Below are positions 27,075-35,773 of a DNA stretch of 64,000 bases, piece by piece. Source of the stretch: Apibacter raozihei (GTDB lineage Bacteria; Bacteroidota; Bacteroidia; Flavobacteriales; Weeksellaceae). The translations under genes were made by a program, and so were the position numbers. The stretch's first letter is position 1; each line of letters starts with the position of its first letter. Location: the NCBI RefSeq assembly GCF_004014855.1, contig NZ_CP034930.1:930001-994000 (forward strand), in the 5' to 3' direction. The notes below the pieces were generated by a model. It had not been told where the DNA came from. It saw only the letters and a list, made by a program, of their open reading frames with translations, and did no database searches.

Positions 27075-27611
27075 ATGAAGTCAATTATACAGAAAGATTA
27101 TTTCAGACATGCAGGAGTTTGGATAAAATATCCGCTAATTAAAACCATCTTTAATATAGACTTTAGATATATATATTTCTTCAGAAAAATAACGGATAAA
27201 AAAACCTATCGCATTACCAATTTTTTTTATAAATTATATTACAAGTATTTGTCAGATCAGATTAATTATTATATTGACCCATCTGCAAATATAGATGAAG
27301 GATTTTATGTTATTCATGCACACAGAATATTTATTGGTCCAAAAGTTAAAATTGGAAAAAATTGTAATTTTTCTCATTGCACAACTATAGGACAAACAAA
27401 AGAGATAGGACATCCTTCAATAGGAGATAATGTGTGGGTTGGTACATTTTGTGTTTTGGAAGGAAATATAAAAATTGGGAATAATGTTTTAATAGCTCCT
27501 CTTACATATGTAAATTTCGATGTTCCTGATAATTCTTTAGTAATAGGAAATCCTGCAAAGATACTTTCGAGAACTCATGCTACTCAAGATTATATAAATA
27601 ACGTTATTTAG
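27075..27611 (+). CDS. hexapeptide-repeat O-acyltransferase (serine acetyltransferase-like), copy 1
   Basis: The 178-residue protein has an N-terminal helical block (KDYFRHAGVWIKYP, FRYIYFFRK) shared with two neighbours. A left-handed beta-helix follows, of hexapeptides such as IGKNCN, IGDNVW, IGNNVL. The catalytic His is present in YVIHAHRIFIG and a second conserved His in GHPSIGD, as in serine O-acetyltransferase. In this context it probably acetylates a sugar of the surface glycan rather than serine. It is the first of three related copies (27075, 27618, 29318) interleaved with glycosyltransferases. Confidence 0.88.
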   Translation: MKSIIQKDYFRHAGVWIKYPLIKTIFNIDFRYIYFFRKITDKKTYRITNFFYKLYYKYLSDQINYYIDPSANIDEGFYVIHAHRIFIGPKVKIGKNCNFSHCTTIGQTKEIGHPSIGDNVWVGTFCVLEGNIKIGNNVLIAPLTYVNFDVPDNSLVIGNPAKILSRTHATQDYINNVI

Positions 27612-27617
27612 ATTATA

Positions 27618-28157
27618 ATGAATTTAATAAAATCAGATTTATACAGATATACAGGAAAAGATAACAGTTCCGTTTTTTTAAATTTTTTTAAAATAAAAGC
27701 GTTCAGGTATCAGTTTTATTTTAGAAAAAGTTGTGAGAAAAATAATATCATTTTACGAATGATATTAAAGTTAATTAATCACCGATTAATTTCCAAATAT
27801 GGTTTTTTTCTAGAAAGTGGAGGTCAAGTTGGGCCAGGATTAAAAGTTCTGAATACGTCTCTTATTATTATAAATGCAGGAGCCGAAGTAGGTGAAAATT
27901 GCACCTTATCTCAAGGTGTTACTATTGGTGTGGCTAACAGAGGTAAACGTAAAGGTTGTCCCGTAATAGGAGACAATGTATGGATAGGACCTTATAGTAT
28001 GATAGTTGGTAAAATAAAAATTGGAAATAATGTTTGGATAGGTCCAAATAGCTATATTAATATTGATGTACCAGACAATTCAAGAGTTTTTGGTAATCCG
28101 CCCCAAATTTTACCGGATGAAAATGCAGTTAAAGATTATATTATTAATCCTGTCTAA
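27618..28157 (+). CDS. hexapeptide-repeat acyltransferase, copy 2, catalytic His replaced
   Basis: The 179-residue product shares the helical block (KSDLYRYTGK, FRYQFYFRKS) and left-handed beta-helix of the copies on either side. Where they have a His before the first coils (VIHAHR in copy 1, LGHWGT in copy 3), this one reads VLNTSLIII, with Asn-Thr instead. The second His is also absent (GCPVIGD). The substrate loop and the hexapeptides are otherwise intact. It may be inactive, use another residue, or play a structural role in a mixed trimer. It overlaps the next glycosyltransferase gene by one base. Confidence 0.82.
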   Translation: MNLIKSDLYRYTGKDNSSVFLNFFKIKAFRYQFYFRKSCEKNNIILRMILKLINHRLISKYGFFLESGGQVGPGLKVLNTSLIIINAGAEVGENCTLSQGVTIGVANRGKRKGCPVIGDNVWIGPYSMIVGKIKIGNNVWIGPNSYINIDVPDNSRVFGNPPQILPDENAVKDYIINPV

Positions 28158-29311
28158 TGGCTAAAAAGAAAATTTTAATAAGAATTGGTTCTTTAAGACA
28201 CGGTGGTGCTGAAAAAGTCTTAACAACTCTTTTGAAAAACATTCCTCCAGATAAGTATGAAATAGATTTATTATTAAATCTGAAATTTGGTAAATATTTA
28301 AAAGATATTCCTGATTGGATAACTATATATTATCTGAACAAAGGGGAAATGATAACAACCAACAGACCATTAGAAATCCCGGTAAAGATCTACAGGAAAG
28401 TATATCAAAAAATTTTAAAAATATTTCCAAAATTGCTTTATGCATTTATTCTCAAAAATAAAAAGTATGATATTGAACTTATAGCTAATCATAGTTTGCT
28501 AAATGAAATGCTTAAAAGTCCATTACATAGCTCTAAAAAAGTAGTATGGATACATAGTGACATATTCAACAATGATGAAGTATTAGAGTCCGATTTACAG
28601 AACTATTTTGAAGCAGATAAAATATTAGTCATCTCAGATAAAATCAAGGAAGAATTTAATAAAATATCTAGAAATGAATCGGATAAAAATAAAATAGTGA
28701 AAATATTTAATCCAATAGATTCGAATGAGATAATAAATCTTTCTTTAGAAAATATTGACACGGAACATTTATTTTCGAACTGCAAGCTAAAAACATTTGT
28801 TTCTGTAGGCACAGTATATCCAGCAAAAGGATTCGACAGATTAATTAATGTTCATAAAAAATTAATAGATGAAGGATTTTACCATAATATTTTAATAGTA
28901 GGAGATGGCCATGATTTAGGTAAAATTGCCAGTCAAATAAAAAATTTAGATGTTGAAAACACAGTTAAACTGGTAGGATTTAAAGAAAATCCATATCCAT
29001 TGATTAAAAACGCCGATTATTATATACTATCCTCACGTTACGAAGGATATCCTACCGTTTTATTTGAAGCACTTACTCTTGGAAAACCTTTGATAGCAAC
29101 CGATGTATCTGGAGCTGCTGAAATTCTTGAAAATGGAAAATTAGGTATGGTTGTTGAAAATTCGGAAGAAGGAATATATAATGGAATTAAAAAATTTCTT
29201 GAAAGTCCTGAAGTGCCTTTGGCTTATAGCAAAGAAATGAATGACAAAAAATTGCCTTTTTCATTAAAAAATGCTGTAAATTCGTTAACAAATATTTTTG
29301 ATAATCTGTAA
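28157..29311 (+). CDS. family 4 glycosyltransferase
   Basis: The 384-residue GT-B protein begins RIGSLRHGGAEKVLTTLL and carries VGTVYPAKGFDRL at the domain junction. The donor motif SRYEGYPTVLFEALTLGKP with EX7E follows, then DVSGAAEIL. It is clearly a paralogue of the 24979 and 29875 proteins, as seen from the same N-terminal GGAEKVL pattern. Sugar and linkage cannot be predicted. It lies between two hexapeptide acyltransferase genes and is separated from the next by 6 bp. Confidence 0.9.
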   Translation: MAKKKILIRIGSLRHGGAEKVLTTLLKNIPPDKYEIDLLLNLKFGKYLKDIPDWITIYYLNKGEMITTNRPLEIPVKIYRKVYQKILKIFPKLLYAFILKNKKYDIELIANHSLLNEMLKSPLHSSKKVVWIHSDIFNNDEVLESDLQNYFEADKILVISDKIKEEFNKISRNESDKNKIVKIFNPIDSNEIINLSLENIDTEHLFSNCKLKTFVSVGTVYPAKGFDRLINVHKKLIDEGFYHNILIVGDGHDLGKIASQIKNLDVENTVKLVGFKENPYPLIKNADYYILSSRYEGYPTVLFEALTLGKPLIATDVSGAAEILENGKLGMVVENSEEGIYNGIKKFLESPEVPLAYSKEMNDKKLPFSLKNAVNSLTNIFDNL

Positions 29312-29317
29312 TTACTT

Positions 29318-29866
29318 ATGACTAAAACACTGATTGAAAAAGATTATTATAGGATACATGGTAGATGGCCGGGTAAAATCATTTTTAAAAGCATGGTTGA
29401 TCCTAACTTCAGATATATATATTTTTTTAGGAAAGCTTCCAGACACAGTAAAAAATCATTAAAAGGTATTTTTTACAGAATGGTGCTACATCAGTTACAA
29501 GTTCGGTTTGGATATCAAATTTATCCCGGGACAGATATTGGAGAAGGTTTTTATCTGGGACATTGGGGAACTGTAATTATTAATCCTAAAGTTAAAATTG
29601 GTAAAAATTGCAATGTAGCACCTGGAGTGACTATTGGACAAACAAACAGAGGAGATAAAGAAGGAGTACCTGTTTTAGGTAACGAAGTATGGATAGGTAC
29701 AAATGCCGTTATTGTAGGTAATATAAATATAGGAAATAATGTTTTGATTGCTCCCAATGCCTATGTTACACGAGACGTTCCAGACAATTCTGTAGTTGTT
29801 GGAAATTTAGCACGTATTATACAAAATGAAGAAGCAACGGTTGGTTATATTGAAAATAAAGTGTAA
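29318..29866 (+). CDS. hexapeptide-repeat O-acyltransferase (serine acetyltransferase-like), copy 3
   Basis: The 182-residue protein has the same N-terminal block (EKDYYRIHGRWPGK, FRYIYFFRKA) and beta-helix as copies 1 and 2. The catalytic His is in FYLGHWGTVIINP. The second His seen in copy 1 is replaced (GVPVLGN). Acetyl-CoA is the likely donor and a glycan hydroxyl the likely acceptor. The gene starts 6 bp after one GT4 gene and ends 8 bp before another. Confidence 0.87.
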   Translation: MTKTLIEKDYYRIHGRWPGKIIFKSMVDPNFRYIYFFRKASRHSKKSLKGIFYRMVLHQLQVRFGYQIYPGTDIGEGFYLGHWGTVIINPKVKIGKNCNVAPGVTIGQTNRGDKEGVPVLGNEVWIGTNAVIVGNINIGNNVLIAPNAYVTRDVPDNSVVVGNLARIIQNEEATVGYIENKV

Positions 29867-29874
29867 GAGCAACC

Positions 29875-30990
29875 ATGATTAAATTATTAATTGTAAATAC
29901 AGATCTTCGTGGAGGAGGAGCAGAAAAGGTTTTAGTTAATCTGGTAAACAATCTTGATAATTCAAAATACGATATAACATTATTTACAATATTCAAAGAA
30001 GGAGTTAACAGAAAAGATTTAAGCCCGGAAATAAAACAAAAATGGTATTTTGAAAAGCCATTTAAAGGGTACTCGAGGCTAGCATTACTTTTTTCACCTG
30101 AGTTTTTATACAGAACCTTTATTAAAGATGATTACGATGTAGTTATATCTTATTTGGAAGGATTTCCTTCAAGAATTGTATCCGGATGTACAAATAAAAA
30201 AACGAAATTAATTAGCTGGATTCATTTGGAACTTTATAAAGATACAATATCCTATGAATTCAGAAATTACAAAGAAGCACTTAAAGTTTACAATAAATTT
30301 AATAAAATCGTTTGTGTAGCTGAATCTGTCAAAAACTGCTTTCAAAAAAGTAGTAATATTCCTTCAAAAAGTCTTGAAGTAATATACAATATGCTTGATT
30401 TGAATGATATCAAAACAAAGGGAATTGCAAACCTAAATCCAGCATTAAAAAAAAATAGACTTAGATTGTGTACCGTAGGAAGACTAAATCCGCAAAAAGG
30501 CTATGACAGGCTTTTACGGATTATATCCAAGCTTAAAAACGAAGATAAACTTAATTTTGAATTATTAATTTTAGGCTTAGGCCCCTTAGAAGATGAATTC
30601 AAAAAGTTCATAAATGATAATAATCTTTCAGATACGGTCGTATTACTGGGATATCAATCAAACCCATATTCTTATATAAAATCATCAGATCTTTTTGTAT
30701 GCTCTTCATATAAAGAAGGATACAGTACCGTAGTTACAGAATCGGTAATTTTAGGAACACCAGTTATAACCACAAATTGTTCAGGAATGTCAGAAATTCT
30801 CGATGAAGGAAAGTGTGGAATCATAGTTGACAATGATGAAAAATCGTTGTACTTAGGATTAAAAGATCTTTTAACAGATGAAAATAAGTTATCTAACTAC
30901 AAACAAAAAACGATGGAAAGATCAAAATTTTTTGAATCCAGGAATGATACAGAAGCCTTCGATAATTTGATTCAAGAAGTAATAAATTAA
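29875..30990 (+). CDS. family 4 glycosyltransferase
   Basis: A 371-residue GT-B enzyme starting LLIVNTDLRGGGAEKVLVNL. Domain junction TVGRLNPQKGYDRL and donor motif SSYKEGYSTVVTESVILG are visible, then NCSGMSEIL. It is the third GT4 paralogue of this gene run. No flippase, polymerase or transport gene is present in the window, so the glycan could be lipopolysaccharide, capsule or glycoprotein glycan. The next gene (an amidino-group enzyme) begins 6 bp later and appears to be on the same transcript. Confidence 0.9.
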   Translation: MIKLLIVNTDLRGGGAEKVLVNLVNNLDNSKYDITLFTIFKEGVNRKDLSPEIKQKWYFEKPFKGYSRLALLFSPEFLYRTFIKDDYDVVISYLEGFPSRIVSGCTNKKTKLISWIHLELYKDTISYEFRNYKEALKVYNKFNKIVCVAESVKNCFQKSSNIPSKSLEVIYNMLDLNDIKTKGIANLNPALKKNRLRLCTVGRLNPQKGYDRLLRIISKLKNEDKLNFELLILGLGPLEDEFKKFINDNNLSDTVVLLGYQSNPYSYIKSSDLFVCSSYKEGYSTVVTESVILGTPVITTNCSGMSEILDEGKCGIIVDNDEKSLYLGLKDLLTDENKLSNYKQKTMERSKFFESRNDTEAFDNLIQEVIN

Positions 30991-30996
30991 AATTAT

Positions 30997-31920
30997 ATGC
31001 AATTAAACATAAAAAATGAAACATCGCAATTAAAAACAGTGGTTCTGGGGCAACCGGTATCAGTAGGTAAAACACCCCAAATAAAAGACACTTACGATGC
31101 CAAATCTTATGAAAGTGTTTCACAAGGCACATATCCTCAGGAACTAGACATAATTAATGAAATGACATGCTTTGAAAATATTTTATCTAAGCATGGAGTG
31201 GAAGTTTTACGTCCCAGAATTTTAGAAAATTGCAATCAGGTTTTTGCCAGAGACGTTGCTTTTGTTATTGACGATAAAATTATAATATCTAATATAATTC
31301 CAGATCGTTCTGATGAACAGGAAGCCTACAAAGAAATTTTTGATACCATATACTATCAGAAAATATATAACTTACCGGAGAAAGCACACGTTGAAGGAGG
31401 AGACATTATTGTTTTTGATGATATTGTATTTTGTGGAGTTTATAAAGGAAACGATTATTCAAATTTAAAAACGGCAAGAACCAATATATATGCAATTGAA
31501 TTTTTAAATGAATTATATCCAGATAAAACATTTGTAGATATTGAATTAAAAAAAGACGATAAAGACCCTTATAAAGGAATTCTACACCTGGATTGTACAT
31601 TTATGCCGGTAGGAGATAAAAAAGCGATTGTATATAAAGACGGATTTAAAAACGAAAAAGATTTTCACTTTCTGGTTGATTTTTTTGGGAAATCCAATAT
31701 TTTTGAAATAACACCAGAAGAAATGTATTATATGAACACTAATATATTTTCTATTTCACCTCAATTAGTCGTATCAGAAGAAAGGTTTACCCGATTGAAC
31801 CATTTCCTTGAAACAAATTGGGGTATTCAGGTTGAAAAAATTCCTTACTACGAAATATCAAAAATGGGAGGACTTTTACGATGTTCCACTTTACCTTTAA
31901 TTAGACAAGATGAAAAATAA
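30997..31920 (+). CDS. arginine deiminase-superfamily (amidinotransferase-fold) enzyme
   Basis: The 307-residue protein has the pentein-fold guanidino-group catalytic set: FARD (83-86), HVEGGD (131-136), HLDCTF (His197, Asp199) and a C-terminal nucleophile Cys296 in GGLLRCSTLPL. Family members hydrolyse or transfer the amidino group of arginine, dimethylarginine or related compounds. The motif set suggests arginine or a modified arginine, but the substrate is not certain. It overlaps ctlX by 11 bp, so the two enzymes very probably act on the same pathway. It is 6 bp after the last glycosyltransferase. Confidence 0.85.
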   Translation: MQLNIKNETSQLKTVVLGQPVSVGKTPQIKDTYDAKSYESVSQGTYPQELDIINEMTCFENILSKHGVEVLRPRILENCNQVFARDVAFVIDDKIIISNIIPDRSDEQEAYKEIFDTIYYQKIYNLPEKAHVEGGDIIVFDDIVFCGVYKGNDYSNLKTARTNIYAIEFLNELYPDKTFVDIELKKDDKDPYKGILHLDCTFMPVGDKKAIVYKDGFKNEKDFHFLVDFFGKSNIFEITPEEMYYMNTNIFSISPQLVVSEERFTRLNHFLETNWGIQVEKIPYYEISKMGGLLRCSTLPLIRQDEK

Positions 31921-32857
31921 ACAAAATACACAATCCATATTGATGATTGAGCCGGTTTCTTTTGGATTTAATGAGGAAACAGCAAACGATAATAAATTTC
32001 AATCAAACGATCTGAGCATAGACAGTAAATCTATACAAAGAAAAGCTCTCGACCAGTTTACAAATATGGTTGAAAAGTTAAGAAAGCATGGAATTTCAGT
32101 ATATGTTGTCAAAGATACATTAGAACCCTATACACCAGATTCAATATTTCCGAATAACTGGGTTTCTTTTCATTCTAATGGAGCTGTGGCTATATATCCA
32201 ATGTATGCGCCTAACAGAAGAGAAGAACGCAGAGAAAATATTCTGGATTATCTGGAAGAACAAGGTTTTCAGATCAACGAAATAACAGATTATAGCCAGG
32301 CAGAGGAAGAAGATGTCTTTCTTGAAGGAACAGGAAGCATGGTTTTAGATCGTAAAAACAATATTGCCTATGCAGCAGTATCCGAGCGTACTAATGAAGA
32401 TTTGTTTATTGAATATTGTGAAGATTTTGAATTTACACCTGTAGTATTTCATGCTACTCAGAAAATTGAGGGAATAGAATATCCTGTGTATCATACCAAT
32501 GTGATGATGAGTGTTGCAGATAACTTTGCCATTATCTGTTTTGACGTCATTAAAGACTTGAAAGAAAGAAAATTTGTTTCAGATTTTTTACACACATCTC
32601 AGAAAGAAGTGATTGCAATTACAGAAGAGCAGATGAATCACTTCGCTGGAAATGTTTTAGAAGTAGAAGCAGAAGATGGAACCAAATACCTTATAATGTC
32701 CGATACAGCATATCATTCATTGAACAGAGGACAGTTAGATGTTATTACTAAATACTGTGATATTCTGGTGGTGGACATATCTGTAATTGAAACTTACGGA
32801 GGAGGAAGTGCCCGTTGCATGATGGCTGAAGTATTTTTAGAAAAAGATGAAATATAA
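31910..32857 (+). CDS. ctlX: citrulline utilization hydrolase CtlX-like
   Basis: The 315-residue protein is a second pentein-fold hydrolase. It shows FPNNWVSFH (80-88), FLEGTGSMVLDR (137-148), YHTNVMMS (His195) and the nucleophile Cys303 in GGGSARCMMAE. In Francisella, CtlX is needed for use of citrulline as an arginine substitute. The preceding enzyme could supply citrulline from arginine, and CtlX could process it further; this coupling is inferred from the 11-bp gene overlap. The run ends here, 64 bp before the tRNA gene. Confidence 0.88.
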   Translation: MKNKQNTQSILMIEPVSFGFNEETANDNKFQSNDLSIDSKSIQRKALDQFTNMVEKLRKHGISVYVVKDTLEPYTPDSIFPNNWVSFHSNGAVAIYPMYAPNRREERRENILDYLEEQGFQINEITDYSQAEEEDVFLEGTGSMVLDRKNNIAYAAVSERTNEDLFIEYCEDFEFTPVVFHATQKIEGIEYPVYHTNVMMSVADNFAIICFDVIKDLKERKFVSDFLHTSQKEVIAITEEQMNHFAGNVLEVEAEDGTKYLIMSDTAYHSLNRGQLDVITKYCDILVVDISVIETYGGGSARCMMAEVFLEKDEI

Positions 32858-32873
32858 ATTTTTGAAAGAATAA

Positions 32874-32905
32874 TTTTGTATATTAATCAAATCCTGTTAT
32901 ATTTG
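32874..32905 (+). promoter_or_regulatory. tRNA-Met promoter, complete Bacteroidota consensus
   Basis: TTTTG (32874-32878), exactly 19 bp, then TATATTTG (32898-32905). It is the best-formed promoter in the window with the sugar operon promoter. The predicted start, near 32912, leaves about 10 nt before the tRNA. The -33 box lies within 20 bp of the ctlX stop. Confidence 0.85.
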
Positions 32906-32921
32906 CACCTCTAATAATTAA

Positions 32922-32995
32922 GGCGAGGTAGCTCAGCTGGTTAGAGCACTGGATTCATAACCCAGAGGTCGGCAGTTCAAGTCTGCTCCTCGCTA
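32922..32995 (+). tRNA. tRNA-Met (anticodon CAU)
   Basis: The 74-nt sequence folds as a cloverleaf. Its acceptor stem is GGCGAGG with CCTCGCT, the last pair G-U; the D-stem is GCTC/GAGC. The anticodon arm has loop TTCATAA with an A-C mismatch at its top pair, and the T-arm is GGCAG-TTCAAGT-CTGCT. The discriminator is A and no full CCA is encoded. The CAU anticodon and the lack of an initiator-type acceptor mismatch suggest elongator Met; a lysidine-modified Ile tRNA is the alternative. Confidence 0.95.
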
Positions 32996-33001
32996 CAAAA
33001 T

Positions 33002-33041
33002 AACCCATATTGCATTTTAATAATGTTTTATGGGTTTTTTT
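33002..33041 (+). terminator. terminator of the tRNA gene
   Basis: AACCCATA (33002-33009) pairs with TATGGGTT (33029-33036), with weaker pairing inside, followed by a T7 tract. Confidence 0.75.
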
Positions 33042-33433
33042 ATCCTTATTTTCTGAAAATTTACTATTACCAAAAATTATTAATAAATAAAATTTTTTAT
33101 AAAAAGGGTTTTATATTGATAATATATTTTACATTTGTAAAGGATAAATTTTATAATAATAAATGTTATTTGAAAATTAAATATCGAGATAAGAATGATT
33201 AAGCGTAGACCATAATGATAACCATAAAATTGTAAATTTTTAATTATTTTACTCACTGCCAAATACTTATATTTACATTGTAGCAGACTATATATTTATA
33301 AGCAACCTTTTCATGTATTTTAAGTGTTTTTATTTTGGTAGATTAAGTTGTCAGTATAGTCAATTCCCTCGCTTATTATTTAAATAATTTCAGCTTTTAG
33401 GAATTGAAAGCATAAACTAAAATTAGAATTTTA
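33042..33433. other. 392-bp gene-free region after the tRNA
   Basis: The stretch is AT-rich, with no credible coding frame, no strong hairpin and no clear promoter box. Nothing is seen in it. Confidence 0.4.
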
Positions 33434-33925
33434 TTGAAATCAATCAATAATTTTTTTAGTAAACAAAGTATAATCTTATTATTAGGAAGTGGTGTTAGTT
33501 TACTGGCAGGTACTTTGATTTATGTTTTATTTAGAACTACTTCACTAAGAATTTTTTCTTGGAGTGAACTAGTAGGAATACGGGAACTTTTAAATAAATC
33601 AAGAGAATATTCCGTTTCTTATATTAAATATGTTCCTGATTGGATATTATTCTCTCTTCCAGATGGTCTCTGGATTTTTTCTTACATCTGTTTTACGCTT
33701 TACATTTGGAAAGGTTTTATAACTGTAAATAATATAGTCTGGTTCATTATTGTCCCTTTTATTGCCATAGGATCAGAAATATTACAATTATTTCAGTTGC
33801 TACCCGGTACTTTTGATATTACTGATTTGTTATTCTATTTAATAGGATTTAGCTTACCTTTTATTATTTTTAAAAAATCAATTAAATATAAATTCAAAAA
33901 TCAAAATTATGAACAAACATTTTAA
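33434..33925 (+). CDS. VanZ-like small membrane protein
   Basis: A 163-residue protein with about four membrane helices. The C-terminal part has SEILQLFQLLPGTFDITDLLFYLIGF, close to the VanZ pattern of Glu-x2-Gln followed by Asp-x2-Asp and a Gly in the last helix. PDGLWIFSY in the middle is also VanZ-like. The role of VanZ relatives outside glycopeptide resistance is unclear. The start is a TTG at 33434, as no ATG precedes the first helix. Its last 17 bases overlap the next gene. Confidence 0.7.
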   Translation: MKSINNFFSKQSIILLLGSGVSLLAGTLIYVLFRTTSLRIFSWSELVGIRELLNKSREYSVSYIKYVPDWILFSLPDGLWIFSYICFTLYIWKGFITVNNIVWFIIVPFIAIGSEILQLFQLLPGTFDITDLLFYLIGFSLPFIIFKKSIKYKFKNQNYEQTF

Positions 33926-34514
33926 AACCTTGGTTTCGGCTTTAACTGTAGCATTCTTTGCATTTATTGCTTTTGGGAGTCTGGATGACGATAAGAAAAA
34001 ACAGGAATCTTCATCAACTACAGAAAAGGCTTCTACCGAAACTGCTCCACCTGCAGAAAATCCTTCAACTACGGAAAGTCCTTCTAAACCGGAAACTTCA
34101 TCTAATTTCACAAAATTAGGAGAACCTTTAAAAACAAAGTATTTTGAGGTAACAGTTAAAAAAATGAGGATTGAAGACAGAGTAAAAACCGGAAATGAAT
34201 TTGCAGACCTTAAAAAAGAAGAAGGAAATCGATATTTAATTTTAAATATGGCGATTAAAAATATTAGTGATGAAAGCAGAATGTTGAGTGAAGGTGAAGT
34301 AATAATAAATTATAATGGAAAAGAATATAAATTTGACAGATCAGAGACAGTAATGTCTGAAGGCTGGGGAGTTTTGCTTGAGCAGATAAACCCATTAACT
34401 ACTAAAACTACTAATTTAGTATTTAAAATTCCTGCGGAAATTAAAGGACAAGCATTTTACAGACCGGGTCGTTCTGGTAAAGATGATTTAATTGACTTGG
34501 GTGAGATTAAATAA
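33909..34514 (+). CDS. exported DUF4352-like protein
   Basis: A 201-residue protein with an N-terminal hydrophobic segment (about 8-24), a low-complexity Ser/Thr/Glu/Pro linker (30-68) and a C-terminal immunoglobulin-like domain. The domain contains KTKYFEVTVKKM, EGNRYLILNMAIKN and NLVFKIPAE, as in DUF4352 (telokin-like) proteins. The hydrophobic segment lacks a lipobox Cys, so it is probably a membrane anchor or signal peptide. Function is unknown; the domain is usually extracytoplasmic. It overlaps the VanZ-like gene by 17 bp and is followed by a strong terminator. Confidence 0.8.
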   Translation: MNKHFKTLVSALTVAFFAFIAFGSLDDDKKKQESSSTTEKASTETAPPAENPSTTESPSKPETSSNFTKLGEPLKTKYFEVTVKKMRIEDRVKTGNEFADLKKEEGNRYLILNMAIKNISDESRMLSEGEVIINYNGKEYKFDRSETVMSEGWGVLLEQINPLTTKTTNLVFKIPAEIKGQAFYRPGRSGKDDLIDLGEIK

Positions 34515-34520
34515 AAATTA

Positions 34521-34559
34521 AAAAAAGAAACACAAATAAAATATTTGTGTTTCTTTTTT
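34521..34559. terminator. bidirectional terminator
   Basis: A 17-bp perfect stem (34521-34537 with 34543-34559, core GAAACACAAAT/ATTTGTGTTTC) and a 5-nt loop has A and T tracts at its feet. It lies between the convergent DUF4352 and esterase genes. Confidence 0.9.
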
Positions 34560-34587
34560 TAATGACTAGTATAATATATCTTAAAAA

Positions 34588-35568
34588 TTACTTAAGATAT
34601 TTTTGTAATGTTGCAGCTGAAAAGGTTATTAAGCTTCTTACCGGAGATAACTCAGCAAAGCCGTTTAACAGTCCCCAATCATGAATTACTCCGTTGAAAC
34701 GTACAGTGGTAGTATATACACCTGCTTCGTCCAGCTTACGACCCAAAGCTTCACCTGCATCCCTTAAAATATCATTTTCCGCAACTTCAATTAAAGTGGG
34801 TGGTAATCCCTTTAATTGTTCGTGGGTAGCTCTCAAAGGAGAAACATAAATATCATCAAACTCCTCTTTTCCTGAAAGATAATTATCTCTCATCCATGTC
34901 ATAAGGGAAGTTGTTAAAAATCTTTGTTCTCCGTACTTTATATATGAATCAGTATTTGTTTCAGCATCTGCATAAGGCCATAAAAGTATTTGGCATTTAA
35001 TTTCAGGACCATTATTCTTTTTAGCTTTTAAGCTAGTTCCTATAGCCATGTTTCCCCCAGCACTATTACCCATTATAGCAAGTTTAGTTCCGTCAACATT
35101 AATTTCGTCTCCATGTAAAGAAATCCATAGAGCTGTTTCATAACATTGATTTAATGCTGTTGGGTAGTGAGCTTCTGGCGATCTGGAATACTCAACAAAA
35201 ACACACGCAAAACCAGATTCAACGACTAAATCGCGCACCAGACGCTTATGAGTAGGATAATCTCCAAGTACCCATCCTCCTCCGTGTATAAATATAAAAA
35301 CGGGTAATTTTTCCTTAGATCCTTCAGGACGTACAACAACAAGGTCAATAGATAAATCGTTTGAGTTAATGGTCTTATAAGTTTCTTCTATACCGGAAAC
35401 ATTAACATTTTCCGAAGATTGTGCGCCTTCCAAAACTTTTCTGGCTTCAGCGGGTGGTAACGATTCAACAGGTGTGTCGCTGGAATTTAACACTTTTAAA
35501 TATTCTTTAGTACCTACACTAAGGTGCGGATCTTTTAAATAATCTGGAGCCTTTCTAGCATTATCCAT
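34588..35568 (-). CDS. alpha/beta hydrolase, HSL/acetyl-esterase family
   Basis: The 326-residue protein is a family IV esterase. The oxyanion motif HGGG is at 95-98, the nucleophile elbow GNSAGG at 167-172 (Ser169), the acid in AENDILRDAG (about 268), and the catalytic His in IHDWG near residue 295. It should hydrolyse short-chain carboxylic esters. No signal peptide is seen, so it is cytoplasmic. It stands alone between a terminator and a leftward acetyltransferase gene. The exact substrate is unknown. Confidence 0.9.
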   Translation of the reverse strand: MDNARKAPDYLKDPHLSVGTKEYLKVLNSSDTPVESLPPAEARKVLEGAQSSENVNVSGIEETYKTINSNDLSIDLVVVRPEGSKEKLPVFIFIHGGGWVLGDYPTHKRLVRDLVVESGFACVFVEYSRSPEAHYPTALNQCYETALWISLHGDEINVDGTKLAIMGNSAGGNMAIGTSLKAKKNNGPEIKCQILLWPYADAETNTDSYIKYGEQRFLTTSLMTWMRDNYLSGKEEFDDIYVSPLRATHEQLKGLPPTLIEVAENDILRDAGEALGRKLDEAGVYTTTVRFNGVIHDWGLLNGFAELSPVRSLITFSAATLQKYLK

Positions 35569-35773
35569 ATAAAATTTTTTAGTTAATTATGTGTTAGTAA
35601 AATGATGATTTAGCTTATTGATGAGCTGTAAGGGCAGAAAACGGATTAGTGTTAATTAAAAGTTTAAATATAAATTTTATAAAATTATATTCTTTACAAT
35701 AATTATATAAATAATCATGCCAAATAAAATATTTTTATCTGATAAATTGTTGTTTAAATAAAAGATAAAGAAT

